From positions 1 through 5,306 of the forward strand of contig CAMCRF010000021.1 of assembly GCA_945877235.1 (NCBI GenBank): a stretch of 5,306 bases of DNA. Direction: 5' to 3'. The position numbers were made by a program, and so were the translations under genes. The DNA comes from Bordetella parapertussis (lineage in GTDB: Bacteria; Pseudomonadota; Gammaproteobacteria; Burkholderiales; Burkholderiaceae_A). The notes beneath the pieces are model-generated. The model was not told the origin of the DNA and ran no database searches. It saw nothing but the letters and a program-made list of their open reading frames with translations. This document shows, piece by piece, positions 1 through 5,306 of this stretch; position 1 is the first letter of the stretch, and each line of letters starts with the position of its first letter.

Positions 1-28
1 AGCGAAGATCGATATTGTTGACAAGTTA

Positions 29-144
29 TGCCTGATGGCCATAGCGAGTTGGAACCACCCCTTCCCATCCCGAACAGGACCGTGAAACGACTTTGCGCCG
101 ATGATAGTGAGCTTTCGCTCGTGAAAGTAGGGCACCGTCAGGCA
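29..144 (+). rRNA. rrf: 5S ribosomal RNA
   Basis: This is a structural RNA of the large ribosomal subunit. The 5' end TGCCTGA (29-35) is complementary to TCAGGCA (138-144) and forms helix I, which sets both boundaries and gives a length of about 116 nt, normal for bacterial 5S. The conserved internal stretch with CCCATCCCGAACAG (65-78) and the GATGATAGTG and GTGAAAGTAGG segments (100-131) are 5S hallmarks. A small hairpin, GAGC-TTTC-GCTC (109-120), forms the variable arm. An intrinsic terminator follows, as expected at the end of an rRNA operon. The 28 nt upstream would then be the 23S-5S spacer, although no 23S sequence is in view. The exact mature ends are inferred from pairing only. Confidence 0.95.
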
Positions 145-155
145 CCCCATAAGAA

Positions 156-185
156 CCCTCACCTGGTGTCCAGGTGGGGGTTTTT
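156..185 (+). terminator. Intrinsic terminator of the rRNA operon
   Basis: An 11-bp stem (156-166 paired with 170-180, one T-G wobble, otherwise Watson-Crick) closes a 3-nt TGT loop. It is followed directly by TTTTT (181-185), then GC and TTTT. It starts 12 nt after the 5S helix I end, the usual place for the rRNA operon terminator. Confidence 0.93.
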
Positions 186-220
186 GCTTTTCTAGGCCCA
201 ACCTCTTGGAGTAAGACCTC

Positions 221-1594
221 ATGGCAATCAACACCAAAGTTCAAGCTGACCATAACGCGCCACCCATTACCCGCATGCTTGCGGAGTTCGCCATTCAGCA
301 CCCGTCGCAGGGCTGGGACCAGGCTGTGGAAGACCAGGCCCATCGCACCCTGGCCAACTGGCTGGGCTGTGCGATTGGTGCGTCCAGTCACGATAGCGTT
401 CAGGCGGCATTGGCGGCTGCGCAGGTGCTCGATCCTGCCCCCCAGGCTGCACTCATGGGGCGTACAGAGCGTGTCGACATGGCGAATGCGGCGCTCATCA
501 ATGGCATCTCTTCCCATACCTTTGACTTTGACGACACCCACCTCAAGACCATCATTCATCCCGCAGGGCCCATTGCTTCGGCGCTGCTGCCGCTAGCAGA
601 GCGGCTGGGAAGCTCAGGGCGGGCAGTCATCGACGCCCTCGTGATCGGAGTGGAAGTGAGTTGCCGGGTGGGCAATTGCATGTACCCACACCACTATGAC
701 CGCGGCTGGCACATCACCGGCACCACCGGCATGATTGGCGCTGCTGCTGCCTGTTCCCGCCTACTTGGCCTCACCGTCGATCAAACCCAGATGGCCTTGG
801 GCATTGCCGCCTCGCAGCCGGTTGGCTTGCGCGAGCAGTTCGGAAGCATGACCAAGCCCTTCCATCCCGGCGCTGCGGCAAAAAATGGCCTCATGTCTGC
901 CCTCTTGGCGCAGAAGGGCTTCACCGCATCGAAGCGCGCGCTCGAGGCGCCAAGGGGCCTCATTCAAGCCATCTCCGACAAGCACGACTGGGCCGAAATC
1001 ACCGAAGGTCTAGGCACACGATGGGAGGCCGCACTCAACACTTACAAGCCGTTTGCCTGTGGGATTGTCATTCACCCCAGCATTGATGGTTGCGTCCAGC
1101 TGCGCAATGTGTATCAGCTCCAGGCCGAAGACATTGCATCGGTCACCCTCAAGGTTCACTCACTGGTCATCGAGCTCACGGGAAAGAAGACGCCCCAGCT
1201 TGGCCTGGAGGGCAAGTTCAGCGTCTACCACTCCTGCGCTGCCGGCATCATTTATGGTCGAGCCGGCGAGCACGAGTATGCAGATGCCTGCGTTCAAGAC
1301 CTGCGCGTCATTACGCTTCGCGACAAGATCACGGCTGTGGTCGATGACACCATCAGCGAGGCCTCGGCCGACGTCACCATTCAGACCACCGATGGCCGTA
1401 CACTCCATGTGTTTGTCGAGCATGCCATTGGCAGCCTTGAGCGCCCTATGTCTGCAGAGCAACTCAAGGCTAAGTTCACGGACCAGGCCGCAGCCGAAAT
1501 CGGTGACGAGAAGGCCGAAGCTGCCTGGTCTGCCGCCATGAGTCTCGCAGCGTCGGCGAACATCCAGCCTCTGTTGAAAGCCGCTACCCGTTAA
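221..1594 (+). CDS. MmgE/PrpD family protein (dehydratase/decarboxylase/epimerase fold)
   Basis: This 457-residue protein belongs to the MmgE/PrpD family, which includes 2-methylcitrate dehydratase (PrpD), cis-aconitate decarboxylase (ACOD1/CadA) and iminodisuccinate epimerase. These are cytosolic enzymes acting on small di- and tricarboxylates. Visible family signatures, in order, are FDFDDTH at 101-107 followed by His113, GWHITGTTG at 162-170, TKPFHPGAAAKNG at 211-223, YKPFACGIVIHPSID at 275-289 and GLEGKFSVYH at 328-337. They retain the acidic, His and Lys residues that line the active site in this fold. The order suggests an N-terminal all-helical domain, a lid domain from about residue 280, and a helical C-terminal return. 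The length is normal. The ATG is preceded by GGAG (208-211) at suitable spacing, which supports this start. The gene lies just behind the rRNA terminator, and no promoter is obvious between them. The substrate cannot be assigned: the motifs fit the generic family rather than canonical PrpD, and no prpB, prpC or CoA-transferase gene is nearby. Confidence 0.92.
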   Translation: MAINTKVQADHNAPPITRMLAEFAIQHPSQGWDQAVEDQAHRTLANWLGCAIGASSHDSVQAALAAAQVLDPAPQAALMGRTERVDMANAALINGISSHTFDFDDTHLKTIIHPAGPIASALLPLAERLGSSGRAVIDALVIGVEVSCRVGNCMYPHHYDRGWHITGTTGMIGAAAACSRLLGLTVDQTQMALGIAASQPVGLREQFGSMTKPFHPGAAAKNGLMSALLAQKGFTASKRALEAPRGLIQAISDKHDWAEITEGLGTRWEAALNTYKPFACGIVIHPSIDGCVQLRNVYQLQAEDIASVTLKVHSLVIELTGKKTPQLGLEGKFSVYHSCAAGIIYGRAGEHEYADACVQDLRVITLRDKITAVVDDTISEASADVTIQTTDGRTLHVFVEHAIGSLERPMSAEQLKAKFTDQAAAEIGDEKAEAAWSAAMSLAASANIQPLLKAATR

Positions 1595-1607
1595 GGCGAG
1601 CTGAGCG

Positions 1608-2543
1608 CTAGGGCTTGAGCCGCGGGCGCAGTCCCGCGGCATGAATGCGATCGCGAAAGGTGGTGGCTTCGCGCCGGATGTTGGCGCGGGCAGCCTCGAG
1701 CTCACGAATAAAGCCCGGGTCGCTCACCAGCTCCACGTAACGACGCACGACGGCTGCAGGCTCCGCGTGGCAGTCTGCAGCACCCTGGTTGTAGAGCGAC
1801 ATCCCCGCAGCCGAGATCTGCTCGATGTTGGGCGTGCGGTCGCAGAGGTCAAAAGACAGATGCAGACTGTGGGAGCCAGGCGTGGTGCACCGATGCGGAA
1901 CCCCAGCACGCAAGTAAAGCAAATCGCCTGGGTTCATGACGAACTCCTTGAGCACCGGCCCCATCTGCTGTTCGGTGAGAGGCGAGTTACCGTGATAGCG
2001 CCTGCGCTGGGGCTGATGCACCCGCCATCGCTTCTGGCCGGAGACCTGTATCACCAGCACATCGTCGCTGTCTCGATGCCCACCGTAGGCCTCATTGCTC
2101 TGCCTTGAAAAAAAGGCCTCGCAGTTACTCAGCGCACAAGGCATTAGCTGGTCGATCTGTCGCACAAGCGCGTTGATGGTCTGATCCTGCAGGTCTAGGC
2201 CCTCAAGCACCACCGATGCACCCTGCTCGAGCGCCTGAACCAAGCGGCGCTTATCAATGAACTGAAGCCGCTTCTTCTGTACCGTCTTCCACATCTGATC
2301 GTCAGCAATCGGCACCACCTGCCCCTTGAGACTCACTTGAAGCCATTCTGGGCTCAGCAGTGGGTTGGCCAGGAGTGTCTCAAGCCGATCAATTGAAAAG
2401 AGCGCGTTCTCTGGCAGAAGGCCAGGCGCGAGCTGAAGGACCTGCTCCTCATTGGCAAGGCTCGCCTTGAGAAAGGTGAGGATCGCCGGAAAGCGCGATG
2501 CAGCCTCAGTGCCCTTGGGGTAGGGAAGATCTTGCGTGGTCAT
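1608..2543 (-). CDS. Cupin/JmjC-type Fe(II)/2-oxoglutarate-dependent oxygenase
   Basis: This 311-residue protein looks like a Cupin_4/JmjC-domain oxygenase, the group containing the ribosomal oxygenase RoxA/YcfD. Such enzymes use Fe(II), O2 and 2-oxoglutarate, usually to hydroxylate a protein side chain. The jelly-roll core spans roughly residues 108-233. The metal triad is readable as His156-x-Asp158 in GGHRDSDD and His217 in LYLRAGVPHR. The segment DVLVIQVSGQKRWRVHQP (161-178) is the typical strand after HxD. The N-terminal 100 residues contain the SIDRLETLL...PEWLQV region common before the core. The C-terminal 75 residues look helical. It is shorter than E. coli YcfD (about 370), so it may lack part of the C-terminal dimerisation/winged-helix region and is probably not a strict orthologue. 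A TAG stop at 2555-2553 is in frame upstream of the ATG, and no other ATG or GTG occurs in the first 35 codons, so the start is well constrained despite having no Shine-Dalgarno. The substrate is unknown. Confidence 0.83.
   Translation of the reverse strand: MTTQDLPYPKGTEAASRFPAILTFLKASLANEEQVLQLAPGLLPENALFSIDRLETLLANPLLSPEWLQVSLKGQVVPIADDQMWKTVQKKRLQFIDKRRLVQALEQGASVVLEGLDLQDQTINALVRQIDQLMPCALSNCEAFFSRQSNEAYGGHRDSDDVLVIQVSGQKRWRVHQPQRRRYHGNSPLTEQQMGPVLKEFVMNPGDLLYLRAGVPHRCTTPGSHSLHLSFDLCDRTPNIEQISAAGMSLYNQGAADCHAEPAAVVRRYVELVSDPGFIRELEAARANIRREATTFRDRIHAAGLRPRLKP
1619..1640. other. Strong GC hairpin at a convergent gene junction
   Basis: GCCGCGGG (1619-1626) and CCCGCGGC (1633-1640) form a perfect 8-bp stem around a 6-nt loop, CGCAGT. 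It lies 25 nt past the stop of the MmgE/PrpD gene and inside the last codons of the convergent oxygenase gene (residues AAGLRPRL). There is no T-run on either side in either direction, so it is not a classical intrinsic terminator. It could still define or protect the 3' end of the MmgE/PrpD mRNA, or be only GC-rich coding sequence. Confidence 0.5.
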
Positions 2544-2554
2544 GGCAGCATTCT

Positions 2555-2584
2555 AAAAAGAAAAACCCCCGCACGGGGCGGGGG
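2555..2584 (-). terminator. Intrinsic terminator of the porin gene
   Basis: Read on the minus strand, a perfect 7-bp GC stem (2584-2578 with 2572-2566, 5-nt loop) is followed by TTTTT (2565-2561), one C and TTTTT (2559-2555). It begins 42 nt after the porin stop codon. The T-tract ends 11 nt before the ATG of the downstream oxygenase gene, so this structure separates the two genes. Confidence 0.92.
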
Positions 2585-2626
2585 CTCTCTGTTCTGAATC
2601 AAATGCAGCCGAGAGGCTGCAATTGA

Positions 2627-3550
2627 TTAGAAGCGGTGGTTGACAGCCAGGTACAGCTGGTTGGTCTCGGTGCCGTCCTTGTCGGTCGACACATAGCCGA
2701 GGTAACCGGTGGTGCGCTTGGAGAATGCCTTGGAGAGGGCGATCGCCATCTTGTCGGTCTCGGAAGCTTTGGCGGCACCAAAAGCGTCGGTTTCGAAGTT
2801 GCCGTACATGCCATGAACCGTCAGGCCGCCGCCCAGGGGAGCAGATGCGGAGACGATGGTGTTGGTCAGGTCACCCTTGCCGTCGGTCTCATTGGTACCG
2901 TAGACGATGGTGGCAGCCACGGGGCCGAAGTTGTAACGTGCGCCCATGGTGGTGGCCGTACGCTCAACGCCTTTGGCGTCCTTGTCAGTGGTGGTACCGA
3001 ACTGGAGGTCGATCTTGGAGACCTGTCCGCCAACGTAGAAAGAGGTGGTCTCGTTCACGCCGCCGTCTTTCAGAGCCGTACCGATTTCAACGTGGAAGCC
3101 GCCGATCTTGGGGGACTTGTACTGAACCGCGTGGTTGATGTCCGAACCGATATCAATGCCAGAGAACAGACCGATGTTGCCGATCTGGCTCATGTTGTCG
3201 ATGCCCTCAGCATTGGTGATGTCGAACTTACCGACCTTGATCGCACCGAAGGAGCCCTCAAGGCCCACTTCAGAACCACGGTTGAAAGCGGACACGCCAG
3301 CACCGGTCGAAGCGTCCATCGAAGCCTCGAGGCGGAAGAATGCCTTCAGGCCGCCGCCAAGATCTTCCGTGCCACGGAAGCCCAGGCGGGAAGAATTAAC
3401 AACAGAAGAAGCCAGCTTGGTAACGGAAGCTTTGCCGTCGGTGTCTTCGTTCAGGATGCCGGTCTCGAGGTTACCGTAGACGGTGACTTGAGCCATTGCG
3501 GGAGCGGCGATCAGGCCAGCAACTGCGGCAGCGATCAGATGCTTTTTCAT
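2627..3550 (-). CDS. Outer-membrane general porin (Gram-negative porin family)
   Basis: This 307-residue trimeric-type beta-barrel porin would allow passive diffusion of small hydrophilic solutes across the outer membrane. Residues 1-20 form a Sec signal peptide: MKKH, a hydrophobic Ala/Val/Leu/Ile core, then APAMA with cleavage before Gln21. The mature protein starts QVTVYGNLETG, the usual first strand of betaproteobacterial porins. SSRLGFRGTEDLGGGLKAFFRLE (53-75) and RGSEVGLEGSFGAIKVGKFD (91-110) are the family's conserved strand-turn regions. The segment at about 111-137 is a likely constriction loop L3. The chain ends LYLAVNHRF, with the terminal Phe that the BAM machinery recognises. The mature length of about 287 residues is at the short end for 16-stranded porins. 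AGGAGAA (3563-3557) lies 6 nt upstream of the ATG and fixes the start. The gene has its own terminator. Substrate selectivity cannot be read from the sequence. Confidence 0.95.
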   Translation of the reverse strand: MKKHLIAAAVAGLIAAPAMAQVTVYGNLETGILNEDTDGKASVTKLASSVVNSSRLGFRGTEDLGGGLKAFFRLEASMDASTGAGVSAFNRGSEVGLEGSFGAIKVGKFDITNAEGIDNMSQIGNIGLFSGIDIGSDINHAVQYKSPKIGGFHVEIGTALKDGGVNETTSFYVGGQVSKIDLQFGTTTDKDAKGVERTATTMGARYNFGPVAATIVYGTNETDGKGDLTNTIVSASAPLGGGLTVHGMYGNFETDAFGAAKASETDKMAIALSKAFSKRTTGYLGYVSTDKDGTETNQLYLAVNHRF

Positions 3551-3727
3551 TCAATATTCTCCTAAGAGGTTTATTTGTGATTCACGCACCACACGGCAAC
3601 GCCGGGGGCGTCACTTACGACGTGGTGAAGGTGAGTATGCATCCCTTCAGAGAAGATTGTTCATGCCGATTCCTTTTCGATGACATGTAAAGGCCAGTTT
3701 GTGGTGTATTTGCAACACGCTGGGTGC

Positions 3728-3755
3728 TTGCAGTTTCTATTGGATGCCGCATAAT
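3728..3755 (+). promoter_or_regulatory. Candidate sigma-70 promoter of rplM-rpsI
   Basis: TTGCAG (3728-3733) as -35 and CATAAT (3750-3755, five of six consensus bases) as -10 are separated by 16 nt. Transcription would begin near 3761-3763, at the first base of the leader hairpin and about 68 nt before the rplM GTG. The -35 is weak (TTG plus partial match). This is a consensus match only, with no experimental support. Confidence 0.45.
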
Positions 3756-3762
3756 TGAGGGC

Positions 3763-3785
3763 TTTCCTCCAATGGTTGGAGGAAA
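3763..3785 (+). promoter_or_regulatory. Perfect stem-loop in the rplM leader
   Basis: TTTCCTCCAA (3763-3772) and TTGGAGGAAA (3776-3785) form a perfect 10-bp inverted repeat with a 3-nt TGG spacer, 44 nt before the rplM start. There is no T-run after it on either strand, so it is not a terminator. If the candidate promoter is right, the hairpin is the very 5' end of the rplM-rpsI mRNA. The 3' arm contains GGAGG, a perfect Shine-Dalgarno match with no start codon behind it. It could be an mRNA-stabilising 5' hairpin, part of an L13-responsive leader, or a DNA operator with dyad symmetry. Confidence 0.6.
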
Positions 3786-3814
3786 TACAAACACAAGGGC
3801 TGGGCCAAAAACCC

Positions 3815-3826
3815 AGGAAAAGGAAA
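3815..3826 (+). promoter_or_regulatory. rplM ribosome-binding region, tandem AGGAAA
   Basis: Two adjacent AGGAAA copies (3815-3820, 3821-3826) precede the GTG at 3830. AAGGA at 3820-3824 has the better spacing of 5 nt. This site decides in favour of the GTG over any upstream start. The first copy partly lies in a small possible stem, CTGGG (3800-3804) with CCCAG (3812-3816). Confidence 0.7.
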
Positions 3827-3829
3827 ACT

Positions 3830-4261
3830 GTGAAGACCTTCGTCGCAAAGCCACTGGAAGTGGTGCACGACTGGGTGGTTGTTGATGCCACCGATCTCGT
3901 GCTCGGCCGTCTGGCCTCTGAAATCGCGCACCGCCTGCGCGGCAAGCATAAGCCTGAATTTACCCCCCACGTCGACACCGGCGACTATGTGGTGGTGGTC
4001 AACGCGGACAAGATTCGCGTTACAGGCTCCAAAGAAACCGACAAGAAGTATTTCCGTCACTCAGGCTACCCCGGTGGAATCTACGAGACCACCTTCGGCA
4101 AGATGCAGGCCAAGTTCCCCGGCCGCGCGCTCGAGATTGCCGTAAAAGGCATGTTGCCCAAGGGCCCGCTCGGTTACGCCATGATCAAGAAGCTCAAGGT
4201 CTATGCGGGCGATAGCCATCCGCACTCGGCCCAGCAGCCTACTCAGATCACCATCAAATAA
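3830..4261 (+). CDS. rplM: 50S ribosomal protein L13 (uL13)
   Basis: This is ribosomal protein uL13, an early-assembling protein of the large subunit that binds 23S rRNA. The protein from the GTG start is 143 residues, matching the family length of about 142. It begins MKTFVAKP and contains the family stretches [62 protein letters not shown] and [16 protein letters not shown] in the expected order. I chose GTG at 3830 because the homologous N terminus (MKTF) starts there and the AAGGA sits just upstream. The reading frame stays open upstream to a TTG at 3755, but that extension has no family similarity and runs through the leader hairpin. It is followed after 21 nt by rpsI, with which it forms the conserved two-gene operon. 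Confidence 0.98.
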   Translation: MKTFVAKPLEVVHDWVVVDATDLVLGRLASEIAHRLRGKHKPEFTPHVDTGDYVVVVNADKIRVTGSKETDKKYFRHSGYPGGIYETTFGKMQAKFPGRALEIAVKGMLPKGPLGYAMIKKLKVYAGDSHPHSAQQPTQITIK

Positions 4262-4282
4262 CCGACAGCAAAGGACAATCAC

Positions 4283-4675
4283 ATGGTCGGCGAATACAAC
4301 TACGGAACGGGTCGGCGCAAGAGCTCAGTGGCCCGTGTGTTCATTAAATCTGGTTCAGGCAAGTTTCTGGTCAATGGCAAACCCCTCGACGAGTATTTCG
4401 CTCGCGAGACCGGTCGCATGATGGTTCGCCAGCCGCTGAACCTCACCAATCACCTCGGCACCTTCGACATCATGGTCAACGTGCATGGCGGTGGCGAGAC
4501 AGGTCAGGCAGGTGCCGTGCGCCATGGCCTCACTCGCGCACTCATCGACTACGATGAGACCCTCAAGCCCGCGCTCTCCAAGGCCGGCTTGGTTACGCGC
4601 GATGCCCGTGAGGTTGAGCGTAAGAAAGTGGGTCTGCATAAAGCACGTAAGCGCAAGCAGTTCTCCAAGCGTTAA
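4283..4675 (+). CDS. rpsI: 30S ribosomal protein S9 (uS9)
   Basis: This is ribosomal protein uS9 of the small-subunit head, whose basic C-terminal tail reaches towards the P-site tRNA. The 130-residue length is normal. The N terminus [34 protein letters not shown], the central [21 protein letters not shown], and the tail [18 protein letters not shown] (ending in the invariant KR) are all present. The tail is intact. AAGGA (4271-4275) precedes the ATG at 7-nt spacing. The gene lies 21 nt behind rplM and is very probably co-transcribed with it. A terminator follows 19 nt after the stop. erpA, which follows rpsI in some Burkholderiales, is absent here. Confidence 0.98.
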   Translation: MVGEYNYGTGRRKSSVARVFIKSGSGKFLVNGKPLDEYFARETGRMMVRQPLNLTNHLGTFDIMVNVHGGGETGQAGAVRHGLTRALIDYDETLKPALSKAGLVTRDAREVERKKVGLHKARKRKQFSKR

Positions 4676-4694
4676 TTCAACGCTTGTGCGCCAG

Positions 4695-4725
4695 AAAACC
4701 CCAGTGCCTACGCCTGGGGTTTTTT
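4695..4725. terminator. Bidirectional terminator between rpsI and argC
   Basis: AAAACCCCAG (4695-4704) pairs with CTGGGGTTTT (4714-4723) around a 9-nt loop. TTTTTT (4720-4725) serves the plus strand, and AAAA at 4695-4698 supplies a short T-run for minus-strand transcription. It lies between the rpsI stop and the argC stop, where both converging transcripts need an end. The plus direction is the stronger one. Confidence 0.88.
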
Positions 4726-4741
4726 GTTTCTGCGTGTTCTT

Positions 4742-5306
4742 TTAAGCGGTAAGGCCGGCGCGCTCGTCGCAGCCCAGGTGCAGATTCATGTTCTGCACGG
4801 CAGCGCCACTTGCGCCCTTGCCCAGATTGTCCAGGCAGGCCATCAATATGGCCTGGGTCTGACTGGCGAACACGAAGAGCTCAACCCGGTTGGTGTCATT
4901 ACAGCGTTGGCTATTGAAAAAGCCATGGGCGAGCACCTCGGGGTCGCTCAGGGGCATCACCCGTATGAACGCTTCGCCGGCATACCGTGCCGAGAGACAC
5001 CCATGCAAGGCCTCTCCCGAACTGCCTGACCTGAGCGCGGTCATGGGCAGTGGGATGCTCACGGTCAGGCCCTTGTAGAAGGGGCCCACAATGGGCATGA
5101 AAATGGGCGTCGCCTGAAGTCGGCTGTGCATGGTCATTTCGGGCAGGTGCTTATGGCCAAGACTCAGTGCATAGGGCCTGGGTGCCATCAGCTCGGGGTC
5201 GCCACCCGCCTCGTACTGCTCAATCATCTTCTTCCCGCCGCCTGAGTAACCGGTAATGGACGTTGCGCTCAGGGCTTGTGCTGGGGAGATCAATCCTGCA
5301 TCCACC
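4742..5306 (-). CDS. argC: N-acetyl-gamma-glutamyl-phosphate reductase, type 2 (C-terminal part)
   Basis: ArgC carries out the NADPH-dependent reduction of N-acetyl-gamma-glutamyl phosphate to N-acetylglutamate semialdehyde, the third step of arginine synthesis, in the cytosol. The 187 visible residues contain SITGYSGGGKKMIEQYE, RPYALSLGHKHLPEM (with the conserved His region), PFYKGLTVSIPL, NRVELFVF and the signature DNLGKGASGAAVQNMNLHLG near the end. These fit the short type 2 ArgC of about 310 residues. Roughly 120 N-terminal residues, including the nucleotide-binding Rossmann motif and the catalytic Cys, lie beyond the window edge. The frame is open to the last base. The GTG at 5305-5303 is an internal Val codon in VDAGLI, not the start. 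The gene is convergent with rpsI. Confidence 0.93.
   Translation of the reverse strand, partial: VDAGLISPAQALSATSITGYSGGGKKMIEQYEAGGDPELMAPRPYALSLGHKHLPEMTMHSRLQATPIFMPIVGPFYKGLTVSIPLPMTALRSGSSGEALHGCLSARYAGEAFIRVMPLSDPEVLAHGFFNSQRCNDTNRVELFVFASQTQAILMACLDNLGKGASGAAVQNMNLHLGCDERAGLTA

Larger units (their letters stand above)
3551..3829. promoter_or_regulatory. Divergent intergenic region between porin and rplM
   Basis: These 279 nt lie between two genes transcribed away from each other, so they must carry both promoters. On the plus side a plausible promoter and a leader hairpin are visible and are listed separately. On the minus side the porin Shine-Dalgarno is clear, but I see no convincing -35/-10 pair: TTTACA (3691-3686) has no good -10 at 16-18 nt. 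No tRNA-like or protein-coding sequence is supported. Confidence 0.7.

Noticed and set aside
26..559. A 177-codon minus-strand frame running from the MmgE/PrpD gene into the 5S gene.
   Set aside because: It covers a structural RNA and a well-supported gene on the other strand, and the product has no recognisable family.
1160..1705. A 181-codon minus-strand frame across the end of the MmgE/PrpD gene.
   Set aside because: It overlaps two well-supported genes, has no recognisable domain, and fits the mirrored codon pattern of the real gene.
2636..3565. A 309-codon open frame on the plus strand covering the whole porin gene antisense.
   Set aside because: The porin has a signal peptide, family motifs, Shine-Dalgarno and terminator. 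The antisense product is a Gly/Val/Asp-rich mirror of it with no recognisable domain, so it is a shadow of codon bias.
3686..3691. TTTACA on the minus strand as the -35 of the porin promoter.
   Set aside because: No acceptable -10 hexamer lies at 16-18 nt. CATACT further downstream is too far away, so no porin promoter is annotated.
3763..3785. The rplM leader hairpin as an intrinsic terminator.
   Set aside because: Neither strand has a T-run after the stem, and rplM-rpsI must be transcribed through it.
3755..3829. An N-terminal extension of rplM from TTG at 3755.
   Set aside because: L13 proteins begin at MKTF, the GTG at 3830 has its own ribosome-binding site, and the extension would run through the leader hairpin.
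5303..5305. GTG as the start codon of argC.
   Set aside because: The residues VDAGLI at this point belong to the interior of type 2 ArgC. The N-terminal nucleotide-binding part and catalytic Cys are missing, so the gene continues past the window edge.

Overview
The window reads as chromosomal DNA of a betaproteobacterium, most likely Burkholderiales. The evidence is a proteobacterial-type 5S rRNA, a short Gram-negative porin that begins its mature part with QVTVYG and ends in Phe, an rplM-rpsI ribosomal operon, a short (type 2) ArgC, and an MmgE/PrpD paralogue of a kind common in that order. The assignment rests on protein resemblance only. The base composition is moderately GC-rich throughout, and no mobile element, CRISPR array, tRNA or obvious foreign island is visible.

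Layout. (1) 1-185: the end of an rRNA operon, with the 5S rRNA gene and a strong intrinsic terminator. (2) 221-1594 (+): an MmgE/PrpD-family gene starting only 35 nt after the terminator T-run. (3) 1608-2543 (-): a cupin/JmjC-type Fe(II)/2-oxoglutarate oxygenase of unknown substrate, convergent with the previous gene and only 13 nt from it. (4) 2627-3550 (-): an outer-membrane porin with its own terminator (2555-2584). The oxygenase start codon lies 11 nt past the end of that terminator's T-rich tail. (5) 3551-3829: a divergent intergenic region with a candidate rplM promoter and a perfect 10-bp stem-loop at the expected 5' end of the rplM mRNA. (6) 3830-4675 (+): rplM (GTG start) and rpsI, encoding ribosomal proteins uL13 and uS9. 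(7) 4695-4725: a terminator that can work in both directions. (8) 4742-5306 (-): the C-terminal part of argC (arginine biosynthesis), cut by the window edge.

These are mostly housekeeping genes arranged as independent transcription units. I found no clearly new multi-gene system. The parts most worth a second look are the rplM leader, where a perfect hairpin carries a sequence able to pair alternatively with the rplM ribosome-binding region, and the oxygenase gene, which begins almost directly after a porin terminator with no visible ribosome-binding site.
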